Shown here piece by piece: positions 7,049 to 15,381 of a stretch of DNA of 64,000 nt. The translations under genes and the position numbers were made by a program. The stretch lies in NCBI RefSeq assembly GCF_000708675.1, contig NZ_JELR01000002.1, positions 1,566,228-1,630,227 on the forward strand. The letters run 5' to 3'. The DNA is from Microbulbifer sp. HZ11 (lineage in GTDB: Bacteria; Pseudomonadota; Gammaproteobacteria; Pseudomonadales; Cellvibrionaceae). The notes under the pieces were generated by a model, which did no database searches, was not told the origin of the DNA, and was given only the letters and a program-made list of their open reading frames with translations. The number at the start of each line of letters is the position of its first letter. Positions within the stretch are counted from its first letter, which is position 1.

Positions 7049-8704
7049 ATGTCGTTCTCTTACATTTTCCGCCGGGCTTGCTGGAGCCTCGCTGGTCTGC
7101 TTCTGGCCGGCTGCGGGCAGGACGCTGCGGAACTCGCTCACGATTTGGATACGGCGGCTCTGTTGCCGGCCGTCCCTCTGGCTGCGCGCCTGCCGGAAAC
7201 CGGTACCCACGAAGCCAACCCGGAGGCGCCAGTGCCGCCCATGTGTTACACCAAGACAGAGGGGCGACATAACCCCTGTTATGTGTGTCACCAGCTGTAC
7301 GAGCGGGATCCTCAGCAACCGCGCATGAATATGCTGGATGACGGGGGGATTCAGGGGAATTACCTCTTTTCTGATGAAGGCCTGAAAAATCACTGGGCAA
7401 ACCTGTTTGTAGATCGCAGCGACTGGCTGCAACAGGTGAGTGACGATGCCATCGTCGACTACATCAATCAGGACAACTACAGTGCCTTGCCGCAGCGATT
7501 GAGAGCGCAAGGCTGGAAGGGTTTCATTCCGGATCTTGCGGATTTCGATCAGGCTGCGGCGGCATTCGATGCGCAGGGTTTTGCCCGTGATGGCAGCGGT
7601 TGGGTAGCCTTCAATTACAAGCCGTTGCCGAGCACCTTCTGGCCGACCAATGGCAATACCGACGATGTGGCCATCCGGCTGCCACGAGAGTTTCAGCGGA
7701 TTGAGGGAGAGAACTCACGGGAAATCTACCTGCTGAACCTGGCGCTGGCAGAACTCAATATCAAACAGCTGCCACGCATGCCCATTGCGGCGATGGATGA
7801 GCGTCTGGTGGATCGGGACCTGGACGGAGACGGAGCGCTGCGAGGGGATACGCGCTGGCTGGCTCCGCAATCCCACTACTTTGGCGATGCTGCCGCGGTC
7901 GCGGTGGTGGATCAGCAATTCCCCAAAGGGACCGAATTCATCCACTCCGTGCGCTACGTGGGGGTGGATGAGGCGGGCAATATTGGCGTGCCCGCGCGCA
8001 TGAAAGAACTGCGCTATATGAAGAAGATTCGCGAGCTCACGGTCACCGACCTGGATAACCGTTACCGCACCGAGCGCAAGGAAAAGGTGCTCGGTGAGTT
8101 GCCCTACTATGTGGATCATGGCGATAAGGGCCGGGAAAACGGTATGGGCTGGCTGCTCACTGGCTTTATCGAAGACTACGATGGCCATCTGCGCCCGCAA
8201 AACCGCGAAGAGATGCTGTTCTGTATGGGGTGTCATGCGGCGATCGGCACAACCATCGATCAGACCTTCTCGTTCTCGCGCAAGGTCACCGGCCCACAGG
8301 GCTGGGGCTACATTAACCTGCGGGGCATGCCGGACGTACCCAACGTCAATCAACAGGAAGGTGAAATCCTCCAGTATCTGAAGCGCGCCGGCGGCGGCAG
8401 CGAGTTCCGGGAAAACCCTGAAATGCTCGACCGCTGGTACAACGAAGATGGCTCGGTGAAAGAAGCGGAAGTAAAGGCCGCAGACGTCTACACACTGATT
8501 ACACCATCGCGGGAGCGCGCACTGGCCATGAACAAGGCCTATACCCATATTGTTCGCCACCAGAGCTACGTGCAGGGGCGCGATGCCAGCTGGTTGCCCG
8601 CGCAGAATGTTCTGCAGCAGATTGACGACGCCACGCCACCCCTGCAGGCGGAGCACCGCTTCTTCGGCTGGGATATGCGCTTGCGCTGGGCGCAGGCGGA
8701 ATAG
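7049..8704 (+). CDS. Secreted diheme cytochrome c-type lipoprotein
   Basis: A 551-residue protein with a lipoprotein signal (LAGC, acyl-Cys at residue 22) and two haem c attachment sites, CYVCH at residues 77-81 and CMGCH at 392-396. They are more than 300 residues apart, so this is not a tandem class I diheme cytochrome. Between them is a Trp-, Asp- and Arg-rich region (WLAPQSHYFGDAAAVAVVDQQF, FIHSVRYVGVDE) that I do not recognise as a named domain. The product should be anchored to an envelope membrane, facing the periplasm or outside. It is followed 165 bases later by a PhoX-like lipoprotein, a likely functional partner. The substrate is unknown; electron transfer or peroxidase-like work is possible. 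Confidence 0.75.
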   Translation: MSFSYIFRRACWSLAGLLLAGCGQDAAELAHDLDTAALLPAVPLAARLPETGTHEANPEAPVPPMCYTKTEGRHNPCYVCHQLYERDPQQPRMNMLDDGGIQGNYLFSDEGLKNHWANLFVDRSDWLQQVSDDAIVDYINQDNYSALPQRLRAQGWKGFIPDLADFDQAAAAFDAQGFARDGSGWVAFNYKPLPSTFWPTNGNTDDVAIRLPREFQRIEGENSREIYLLNLALAELNIKQLPRMPIAAMDERLVDRDLDGDGALRGDTRWLAPQSHYFGDAAAVAVVDQQFPKGTEFIHSVRYVGVDEAGNIGVPARMKELRYMKKIRELTVTDLDNRYRTERKEKVLGELPYYVDHGDKGRENGMGWLLTGFIEDYDGHLRPQNREEMLFCMGCHAAIGTTIDQTFSFSRKVTGPQGWGYINLRGMPDVPNVNQQEGEILQYLKRAGGGSEFRENPEMLDRWYNEDGSVKEAEVKAADVYTLITPSRERALAMNKAYTHIVRHQSYVQGRDASWLPAQNVLQQIDDATPPLQAEHRFFGWDMRLRWAQAE

Positions 8705-8869
8705 TAGTACTGGTAATTATTTTTATTGAGGGTAAAACGTTAGCAATAAAATTCCCCAAAAATCGTCACTGAATGATCGCCAATTCTTCATGGCAGATGT
8801 GGATCCTTGGTCTAAGCGCCGCCGTTCTGGTTGGCGCTTTCTATTTTTGCATTCCACGGGGGCAAGACC

Positions 8870-10621
8870 ATGCACAATAAGGATTCTCTGTTTACCAAAA
8901 ATACGCTCGCCATCGCCGTGCTCAGCGCGTTGCTGCTGGGTGGTTGTGCGGACGATGGGTCGAACGGATCGGCCGGCGTAGACGGCGCCAATGGCGTTGA
9001 TGGAATTGATGGCGTCGATGGCAGCGACGGTGCCGATGGGGCCGATGGCGAAGACCTCACCGCAGCACCGGCTCTGGTGAGAGTGGCCACCCTGCCTTTG
9101 GGCGCAGAAGTCACCGGTGTATTCAAGACCGACAACGGCGAAGTCTTCTTCAATGTTCAGCACCCTTCCGACACCCTTCCCGACGGCTGGAATGACGCCG
9201 CTGTAGGCGCCTGGACCGGTGTGGACATCGACAATCTGGACCCGCGCCTGGAATCGGTGCCGGTGCCCGCATCCGACTCTCCTCAGGCGCAGGTGGTACA
9301 GGTAGCCACCGGTGATTATCAGGTGCTGGGCCGCAGTGGCGACACCTTCGCCGGCGCTTTGCCGTTCGGTTTTGGTGCCATCGTCAAAGGTGACGCCAGT
9401 ATGGCTCTGAAGCAATCCCAGAACCCGGACTTCAACGCCTTTATCCCTACCAACGCCGATGGCAGTGAAGGTATGCTGTACGTGGCCTGGGAAGACCGCC
9501 CGGGTGCCATGAATCGGGTAAATCTGCAGCGCCAGCAGGATGGCAGCTGGCAGGTGACCGGTGCCGCCGACGTGGACTTCTCAGGGGTGCAGGGCACGCT
9601 GATCAACTGCTTTGGCAGCGTTTCTCCCTGGGGTACTCCGCTGACGTCGGAAGAGAATTACGAAGCGGAAAACACGGCGCACTGGAATGACCCCGATTAC
9701 TCCACCGGTTATCCCAACAATGCGGATATCGATCTGCTCACCGACTATCTGGGTGGCACCTACCCCAACCCGTACCGCTACGGCTACATCGTGGAAATTA
9801 CCGAGCCCACCAGCGAGGCGCCCGTCCCGGTCAAGCTGTTCACCCTGGGTCGTATGGCGCACGAAAACCCGGTGGTTATGCCGGATCGCAAAACCGTATA
9901 CCTGACCGACGACGGTGGCAATAAAGGCTTCTTCAAGTTTGTGGCGGACACCGCCGGCGATCTGGGTGCGGGCACGCTATACGCAGCCAAAGTGCAGCAG
10001 GATGCCACTCGCGACCCCGCCAAAGCCGGCTTTGACATCCGCTGGATCGAGTTGGGCCATGCCTCAAATGCCGAGCTGGAAAGCTGGATCGCCGAGTACG
10101 ATGAGATCGATCGCAGTGACTACGTAGAGGGTGAAACCAGCTACATCAGTGACGCGGAAATCGAGGAATACGCCGCGGGTACCGCAGCGGACAGTCGCGT
10201 GGCTTTCCTGGAAACCCTGCGCGCGGCGGAAGCCAAGGGCGCGACCGTGGAATTCAATAAAATGGAAGGCATCAACATCAACTTCAATGGCGCAGCAGAT
10301 AACAGCGTGCCCTACATGTATGTGGCCATGTCTTCCGTGGACTACGCCATGGCTGACGACGAAGGGGATATCCAGGTCGATGCCAACAAGTGTGGTGTGG
10401 TTTATCGCCTGGGTCTGCAGGCAGATTACGACGTGTTGCGTATGGAGCCGGTGGTCGTGGGTGGCGCCTATGACGGCGGTGCCGAAAACCGCTGCCCGGT
10501 GGATGCCATTGCCAGCCCGGATAACATCGAGGTATTGGACGACGGTCGTGTGCTGATTGGTGAAGACACCGGTTACCACGTCAACAACGCGCTGTGGGTG
10601 TACAACCCCGCAGGCGAATAA
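8870..10621 (+). CDS. PhoX-like (DUF839) lipoprotein with GxD collagen-like linker
   Basis: A 583-residue lipoprotein (LLGGC, acyl-Cys at residue 26). Residues about 30-62 are a run of Gly-x-Asp/Gly-Val/Ala-Asp triplets resembling a short collagen-like stalk. The remainder resembles the PhoX/DUF839 beta-propeller family of calcium-dependent phosphatases: CFGSVSPWGTPLTSEENYEAEN, GRMAHENPVVMPDRKTVYLTDDGGNKGFFKFVAD, and a late SPDNIEVLDDGRVLIGED. The ENP and SPDN segments are where PhoX members bind metal. The start ATG 8870-8872 replaces an upstream TTG (8831) because signal peptide geometry fits. Phosphatase activity is inferred from family only. A strong terminator follows. Confidence 0.8.
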   Translation: MHNKDSLFTKNTLAIAVLSALLLGGCADDGSNGSAGVDGANGVDGIDGVDGSDGADGADGEDLTAAPALVRVATLPLGAEVTGVFKTDNGEVFFNVQHPSDTLPDGWNDAAVGAWTGVDIDNLDPRLESVPVPASDSPQAQVVQVATGDYQVLGRSGDTFAGALPFGFGAIVKGDASMALKQSQNPDFNAFIPTNADGSEGMLYVAWEDRPGAMNRVNLQRQQDGSWQVTGAADVDFSGVQGTLINCFGSVSPWGTPLTSEENYEAENTAHWNDPDYSTGYPNNADIDLLTDYLGGTYPNPYRYGYIVEITEPTSEAPVPVKLFTLGRMAHENPVVMPDRKTVYLTDDGGNKGFFKFVADTAGDLGAGTLYAAKVQQDATRDPAKAGFDIRWIELGHASNAELESWIAEYDEIDRSDYVEGETSYISDAEIEEYAAGTAADSRVAFLETLRAAEAKGATVEFNKMEGININFNGAADNSVPYMYVAMSSVDYAMADDEGDIQVDANKCGVVYRLGLQADYDVLRMEPVVVGGAYDGGAENRCPVDAIASPDNIEVLDDGRVLIGEDTGYHVNNALWVYNPAGE

Positions 10622-10656
10622 GTCGTTTCCCGCTACGGGTACGCTGTATCCTGGAG

Positions 10657-10685
10657 CCCGCGGCGCTGTGCGTCGCGGGTTTTTT
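10657..10685 (+). terminator. Intrinsic terminator after PhoX-like gene
   Basis: A nine-pair GC-rich stem (CCCGCGGCG with CGTCGCGGG, one G-U pair) and a five-base loop are followed directly by six T. It is 36 bases after the stop codon of the PhoX-like gene and six bases before the convergent nuclease stop. Confidence 0.85.
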
Positions 10686-10690
10686 GCTAC

Positions 10691-11524
10691 TCAGTTGCGC
10701 AACAGATCAACGGTTTGCGCCGAATCCACCGCGATGAACCAGCGTTTGTGGCCCGGGTTCTTGCGCGCATAATTCGCACCGCGGTCCACAAGCCAGCCGC
10801 GCACCATCAATTTGCGCCCTTTCCAGCCGTTGCGTTTCGCCAAAAGCGGTGCTCCCTTCGGATCCAGCCGCAGCGCCACTGGGCCGTCCAGATCCAGCCA
10901 GATAAAGCGGTTTTTGTGAACTTTCCGCACCTGGCCGGTGAGCAGTGTGAAGCCGCCATCTCCTTCGCGTACATCCTCTGCCCGCAGTGTCGGCCAGGCT
11001 CCCGGTCGCCATACCCCCCGCTGGCGCAGGCGGGCTTCATCTTCGCGGCTCGACAGGCACTCCGCCAGCGACAGGTTGGGGGCTACTGCGATATGAAAGG
11101 CCAGTCCGGCGGCCAGTAATGCGGATTCCAGGCTGTCCCCGCGGTGGTTGTACACATGGGCGAGTACCCGCCCGTGATTGTCGTAGCGGTCTCTGTCGTA
11201 CACCAGCTCCAGGTCACCCCCGGCGAGAAAGCGCTGAACAAACTCCCGCGACTCCTCTGCGAACGGCTGTGCCGGGCGTTTGCCGCGGGCCAGCTCCGGT
11301 GTGTTTACCCCGATAAGGCGAACCCGACGGCCGTCTTTAAGGCGCAGGGTGTCACCGTCCACCACCTTCTGTAGGGCGACGACCTCATCTGCCTCCCCCA
11401 GCACACAGTCGGCGAGTGCCGCGGTGGGGTTGAGGATGCAGGTCAGCAGCAGGCAGGCACAAAAAAAGACGCCACGGTATGTCCGGGGCGTCTTTTTTAT
11501 TGCTACCGGTGAAGCGCAGGGCAT
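10691..11524 (-). CDS. Secreted thermonuclease (SNase-like domain)
   Basis: A 277-residue protein with a signal peptide (hydrophobic VFFCACLLLTCIL, then ALA before DCVLG). The staphylococcal-nuclease-like OB fold follows: VVDGDTLRLKDGRRVRLIGVNTPEL, then FVQRFLAGGDLELVYDRDRYDNHGRVLAHVY and LLAAGLA. The catalytic Arg/Asp/Glu positions appear retained. About 100 further residues at the C-terminus may form a second nucleic-acid-binding OB-like part (LTGQVRKVHKNRFIWLDLDGPVALRL). A nuclease sits beside rpmE in Pseudomonas too. ATG 11522-11524 is the only sensible start, placing the rpmE terminator inside the signal peptide codons. A longer reading back to 11866 would overlap rpmE and is rejected. 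Confidence 0.8.
   Translation of the reverse strand: MPCASPVAIKKTPRTYRGVFFCACLLLTCILNPTAALADCVLGEADEVVALQKVVDGDTLRLKDGRRVRLIGVNTPELARGKRPAQPFAEESREFVQRFLAGGDLELVYDRDRYDNHGRVLAHVYNHRGDSLESALLAAGLAFHIAVAPNLSLAECLSSREDEARLRQRGVWRPGAWPTLRAEDVREGDGGFTLLTGQVRKVHKNRFIWLDLDGPVALRLDPKGAPLLAKRNGWKGRKLMVRGWLVDRGANYARKNPGHKRWFIAVDSAQTVDLLRN
11461..11498 (-). terminator. rpmE terminator nested in nuclease signal-peptide codons
   Basis: Arms 11462-11473 and 11487-11498 are a perfect 12-bp inverted repeat beginning and ending in A6/T6 (AAAAAAGACGCC and its complement) with a 13-base loop. Read on the minus strand it is a classic GC stem followed by seven T, about 55 bases after the rpmE stop. It lies wholly within codons of the nuclease gene that starts at 11524. 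The symmetry makes it potentially bidirectional. Confidence 0.85.
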
Positions 11525-11553
11525 ACCGGAGCGGGTCTCGATTGCGCGATCTC

Positions 11554-11766
11554 TTACTTGGAGATGCGGCTGCCGAAACGCTTCTTGAAGCGGTCTACAC
11601 GGCCGCCGGTGCTGGCTTCGCGCTGCTTGCCGGTGTAGAAGGGGTGGCAGTTTGAGCATACGTCCAGCTGGATGTCCTTGCCCAGAGTGGAACCCATTTT
11701 GAAGGAGTTGCCACAGGAGCAGGTTGCGGTAATTTCGGCGTAATTCGGGTGGATGTCGTTCTTCAT
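11554..11766 (-). CDS. rpmE: Ribosomal protein L31 (zinc-binding form)
   Basis: A 70-residue protein of the large ribosomal subunit. It begins MKNDIHPNY and carries the zinc-binding cysteines of the C+ type: the CSCGN pair near residues 16-18 and [12 protein letters not shown] near residues 37-40. Length is exactly in the family range. The start has an acceptable purine-rich leader. Upstream (11829-11842) is the palindrome GGGGAAGCTTCCCC, within the likely promoter or leader, of unknown role. C+ L31 is the form used under zinc sufficiency in organisms that also have a C- paralogue; no paralogue is in the window. Confidence 0.96.
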   Translation of the reverse strand: MKNDIHPNYAEITATCSCGNSFKMGSTLGKDIQLDVCSNCHPFYTGKQREASTGGRVDRFKKRFGSRISK

Positions 11767-11912
11767 GATGGCCTCTAATCGATACCGCCACCCAGTCGTT
11801 TGCTGAGCACGGGATCGTCATTGGTGTAGGGGAAGCTTCCCCGGGCTGTTTAAAAAGTCGGCGCATACTATCAGATTAGCCCGCCGATTCAAGCGCAAAT
11901 GCGGCTATAGGG

Positions 11913-12227
11913 TCACGGCTCCCCGCCGGTGGCGCCCGCCGCGTCGATCAGTGATCGCAGCGCCGCCGTATGGGACTGCAACGCGGCGCGCCCCCTGTCA
12001 CTCAGGTGGTACCAGGTCGTCGGTTTGCGCTCGACGAAATCCTTGCGACTTAGCAGGTAACCCCGCTCTTCCAGCTTGCGCAATTGTGCTCCCAGATTGC
12101 CGTCGGTAGCCTGCAGTTGGCTCTTGAGGCGGGCGAAACTGAGTTCGCCGTGCTTGCCCAGCAACACGCAGGCGCCAAGGCGGATACGGTGCTCCAGCAG
12201 CGGGTCCAGGGAGGTCAGCGCCTTCAT
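11913..12227 (-). CDS. Small winged-helix transcriptional regulator
   Basis: A 104-residue protein. LDPLLEHRIRLGACVLLGKHGELSFARLKSQLQATDGNLGAQLRKLEERGYLLSRKDFVERKPTTWYHLSDRGRAAL is a clear winged helix: recognition helix DGNLGAQLRKLEERGY and a wing FVERKPTTWYHLSDRG. It belongs to the small MarR/ArsR-like stand-alone regulators often paired with a membrane protein. Its start codon overlaps the stop of the membrane protein gene upstream (ATGA, 12224-12227), so the two are translationally coupled. Two palindromes built from one half-site, TAGAGT, in front of the operon are the likely autoregulatory operator. No sensor domain is visible. Confidence 0.8.
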   Translation of the reverse strand: MKALTSLDPLLEHRIRLGACVLLGKHGELSFARLKSQLQATDGNLGAQLRKLEERGYLLSRKDFVERKPTTWYHLSDRGRAALQSHTAALRSLIDAAGATGGEP

Positions 12228-12799
12228 TGGGAATCGCCCGCGTTCAGCGCCGCCCGGCGGCTGAAGCCCGCCCAGCACAGAGCGATACCCACACTGATCC
12301 CGGTGATTGTCCAGATAAATGGAGGCATGAGCACCACCAGGACTCCGTAGGCGATCAGCATCAGGATGCCGCACCACAACAGCGGCCGCTCCAGGTGAAC
12401 TCCGGCGAGGCTGTAGGCAATACCGGTCACCAGCAGGAAGTTGGCGCCTCCCATCTCGGGGGTGACACGCCCAAGCATCAGCGGCAGAAAGCACAGTAGA
12501 AATGCGGCACCCACGAGGCACCAGTGCAGGCCGTAGCGCCGTCCCAGTTGTGTATTGTTGTAGCCGTGACGTCGGCTCTCGCGGGCGCCCAGCCACCAGC
12601 TGAACAGGCCCCCGCCCACACCGGCAAACAGCCAGTAGATACCGGCGAATCGGGGGGCCAGATCCGGCAGGCTGAAGCCCACCGCAATCAGCGCGGCCCA
12701 TAGAAAATACAGGGCCGGGATACCGCCGCTGGTGGCGTCCCCGTCGATGGCGCCGCGAATATAGTCCAGGTCACTTTGCAGTTTGTTTACGTCGGTCAT
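12224..12799 (-). CDS. Integral membrane protein partnered with winged-helix regulator
   Basis: A 191-residue protein with a short hydrophilic N-terminus (LQSDLDYIRGAIDG) and about six membrane helices, including ALYFLWAALIAVGFSL, FAGIYWLFAGVGGGLFSWWLG and LLWCGILMLIAYGVLVVLMPPFIWTI. No known catalytic motif. Pairs of such a protein with a small wHTH regulator occur in many proteobacteria, but no function is established to my knowledge. ATG 12797-12799 has AAGGA nine bases upstream; GTG at 12803-12805 is an alternative two codons longer. Coupled by a 4-base overlap to the regulator downstream. Confidence 0.7.
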   Translation of the reverse strand: MTDVNKLQSDLDYIRGAIDGDATSGGIPALYFLWAALIAVGFSLPDLAPRFAGIYWLFAGVGGGLFSWWLGARESRRHGYNNTQLGRRYGLHWCLVGAAFLLCFLPLMLGRVTPEMGGANFLLVTGIAYSLAGVHLERPLLWCGILMLIAYGVLVVLMPPFIWTITGISVGIALCWAGFSRRAALNAGDSQ

Positions 12800-12850
12800 G
12801 CTCACAGATCCTTGGTGATGAGGGGGGGGATTACCAGTAGCCCCGTTGTT

Positions 12851-12886
12851 ACTCTATAAATTAGAGTTGCTGTGTAGAGTACTCTA
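12851..12886. promoter_or_regulatory. Double operator of TAGAGT half-sites
   Basis: ACTCTA-TAAAT-TAGAGT (12851-12867) and TAGAGT-ACTCTA (12875-12886) are two perfect palindromes made from the same 6-base half-site in opposite arrangements. They lie in an AT-rich promoter zone 50-90 bases upstream of the membrane protein/regulator operon. Four identical half-sites in 36 bases strongly suggest binding of a dimeric regulator, most simply the wHTH protein encoded by the operon. Confidence 0.7.
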
Positions 12887-13090
12887 ATATTTAAAGTATG
12901 CAAGTGGCTAGGACTGTAATGGTTGAACAAGATGCCAGTCATTGAACGCAGAAGGGGGACGGTGCCGGCTGTAACAAGGGTCGGCAGCCGTTAAACTAGC
13001 GCGCTCTGAAAAATTCGCACAATAGAAACCGTCATTGGGGGCCGTTTGCAGGTACAACCGGAACAACACCCGGAACACCATCGCTCGGGT

Positions 13091-15301
13091 ATGGCTAGCG
13101 AGCGCCCGCGTGCCATTTTGCGCCTGGCAGTGCCGGTACCTCTGCGCCGCCTGTTTGATTACCTGCCGCCGGCGGGTATGCGCGAGCAGGACCTTCGCCC
13201 TGGTCAGCGTTTTCACGTGCCTTTTGGGAAGCGGGACCTGGTGGCGGTACTGGTGGACGTGGTGGCGGAATCACCATTGGCGGAGCTGAAGCCCGCCAGT
13301 CAGTGCATTGATCACCAGCCTATTTTTGACGCCCGCAGCCGTCACTTTCTGCAGTGGGCTGCAGACTATTACCAGGCACCCATCGGAGAACTTTACGCAG
13401 CGGCCCTGCCGGTGGCTCTGCGCAAAGGTAAACCGGCGGATCACTGGGCGGAGCAGTGGCTGGAGCTGACCACCGAAGGCAAGGGGCTGCCGGAAACCGC
13501 ACTGGCGAGGGCGAAGAAACAGCAGGAGTTGCTGCAGCTGCTGTTGAGTAGCGGGCGCCAGAGCCGTACCGCGCTGAATGCACGCGGGCTCAACAGCAGT
13601 GTGTGCAAGGCGTTGATCGAGCGCGGGCTGGCCCACTGGGTGTCCGGCCCTACGGCACCGCCACCCATGGAAGCGGTAGAGCCGCGTCCCGCGCCAACGC
13701 TGAACGACGAGCAGCGGCAGGTTATTGACGCGGTCCCGGCCACTGGCTTCAGCGCCTCACTATTGGAGGGCACCACCGGCAGTGGCAAGACCGAAGTCTA
13801 TCTGCGGCTGATGGCGCGCGCCCTGCGCGACGGCCATCAGGCGCTGTTGCTGGTGCCGGAGATCGGTCTTACCCCGCAGACCCTGCGCCGTATCGCCGCG
13901 CGCTTTCCGGATTTTCGCATCGCGGCTCTGCACTCTGGGCTCGCCGATGGCGAGCGCGCCCGCGCCTGGCTATCCGCCGCCAGCGGTGTGGCCGATATCG
14001 TGATCGGTACCCGTTCGGCGATTTTTACCCCGCTGCCGCGCCTCGGTGTGATCCTGATCGACGAGGAGCACGACGGCTCGTTCAAGCAACAGGACGGTGT
14101 GCGCTATTCCGCCCGCGACCTGTCGGTGGTACTGGCAAAAAATGCCGGTGTACCGGTGCTGCTTGGCTCGGCAACCCCGTCTCTGGAGAGCCTGCACAAC
14201 GCGCTTTCTGGTCGCTATCAGCATCTGCGCCTGCGCCACCGCGCCGGCAACGCGCGCCCGCCGGAAATCAGCCTGGTGCCCATATTGCACCAGCAGCTTC
14301 AGGAGGGGTTTGCCCCGCAGGTGTTGCGGCATATCGGCGAAACCCTGAACCGCGGTGAGCAGGCGCTGGTGTTTATCAACCGCCGTGGTTATTCACCCGC
14401 GCTGACCTGCGACGATTGTGGCTGGCTTGCCGACTGCCCCCACTGCTCCGCCAAACTTACCCTGCACCGGCGCCAGCGCCATCTGCGCTGCCACCACTGC
14501 GACTATCGCATGCCGGAGGTGCACAGCTGTCCGCAATGTCACAGTCGCAATCTCAATGCACTGGGTGCGGGTACCGAGCGCAGTGAGGACTTCCTTACCC
14601 AAAGCTTCGGGAATTTCCCGGTGATCCGCGTAGATCGCGACACCACCGCCAGCAAACAGGCCCTGGACAAATTGCTGGAGCCGGCGCGCAATGGCGAGCC
14701 CTGCCTGCTGCTGGGTACCCAGATGCTGGCCAAGGGGCATCATTTACCCAAAGTGACCCTGGTAGTGATCCAGGACGCCGACGGCGGCCTGTTCAGTGCC
14801 GATTTTCGCGCGCCCGAGCGCATGGGGCAGTTGTTAGAGCAGGTCGCCGGCCGCGCCGGCCGTGGCGACCTGCGTGGTCATGTGCTGGTACAGAGCCGCT
14901 ACCCGGAACACCCTCTGCTTCAGCTATTGCTCAACAAGGGCTACGGGGCTTTCGCCCGCCAACTGATGGAAGAGCGCAAGATCGCCCAGCTGCCGCCACT
15001 GCGGGCCATGGCGCTGGTGCGTGCCGAGTGTGAGGAGCCGCGTTGGGCGGAGGAGTTCCTGGTCAGTGCCCGGGAATATCTGCAGGCGATGGCACCACCT
15101 TCACCGGAGCTCCAGTACCTCGGCCCGGTGCCCGCGTTGCTGGAGCGCAAGTCCGGCCGTTTCCGCTTCTATCTCCAGGTCACCGCGGAAAAGCGCGGTC
15201 TGCTGCAGAAGCTATTGGCGCAATTCAGCCATTGGGCGGAAGGTAATCGGAACCGCAGGCTGCGCTGGGCAGTGGATATGGATGCGCAGGAGTTATCTTA
15301 A
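13091..15301 (+). CDS. priA: Primosomal protein N' (replication restart helicase PriA)
   Basis: A 736-residue helicase that recognises stalled forks and reloads DnaB. The N-terminal 3'-DNA-binding domain (AILRLAVPVPLRRLFDYLPP, GQRFHVPFGKRD) is followed by Walker A GTTGSGKTEVYL, Walker B IDEEHDGSFKQQDG, motif GSATPSLESL, and eight zinc cysteines in two groups (CDDCGWLADCPHC and CHHCDYRMPEVHSCPQCH). The C-terminal helicase motif VAGRAGRGDLRGHVLVQSRYPEHP follows. Length agrees with the family (about 730). ATG 13091 was chosen over a TTG at 13046 because homologous N-termini begin just before AILRLAVP. In Pseudomonas argS follows priA; here it is absent. Confidence 0.96.
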   Translation: MASERPRAILRLAVPVPLRRLFDYLPPAGMREQDLRPGQRFHVPFGKRDLVAVLVDVVAESPLAELKPASQCIDHQPIFDARSRHFLQWAADYYQAPIGELYAAALPVALRKGKPADHWAEQWLELTTEGKGLPETALARAKKQQELLQLLLSSGRQSRTALNARGLNSSVCKALIERGLAHWVSGPTAPPPMEAVEPRPAPTLNDEQRQVIDAVPATGFSASLLEGTTGSGKTEVYLRLMARALRDGHQALLLVPEIGLTPQTLRRIAARFPDFRIAALHSGLADGERARAWLSAASGVADIVIGTRSAIFTPLPRLGVILIDEEHDGSFKQQDGVRYSARDLSVVLAKNAGVPVLLGSATPSLESLHNALSGRYQHLRLRHRAGNARPPEISLVPILHQQLQEGFAPQVLRHIGETLNRGEQALVFINRRGYSPALTCDDCGWLADCPHCSAKLTLHRRQRHLRCHHCDYRMPEVHSCPQCHSRNLNALGAGTERSEDFLTQSFGNFPVIRVDRDTTASKQALDKLLEPARNGEPCLLLGTQMLAKGHHLPKVTLVVIQDADGGLFSADFRAPERMGQLLEQVAGRAGRGDLRGHVLVQSRYPEHPLLQLLLNKGYGAFARQLMEERKIAQLPPLRAMALVRAECEEPRWAEEFLVSAREYLQAMAPPSPELQYLGPVPALLERKSGRFRFYLQVTAEKRGLLQKLLAQFSHWAEGNRNRRLRWAVDMDAQELS

Positions 15302-15381
15302 AATCCGCCCACAGCACCGCGTGCAGGCGGTACAATTTCCCACCTGCAGGAATAACGATTTACAAGACCGAGAGAACGCCC

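Noticed and set aside
8957-9056. Repetitive GATGGC-type DNA that could look like a repeat array
   Set aside because: Degenerate codon-scale repeat encoding Gly-x-Asp triplets in a lipoprotein; no spacers, so not a CRISPR array.
10691-11866. 391-residue version of the nuclease starting at 11866
   Set aside because: It would overlap all of rpmE in another frame and has no signal peptide at its start; the 11524 start gives a proper one.
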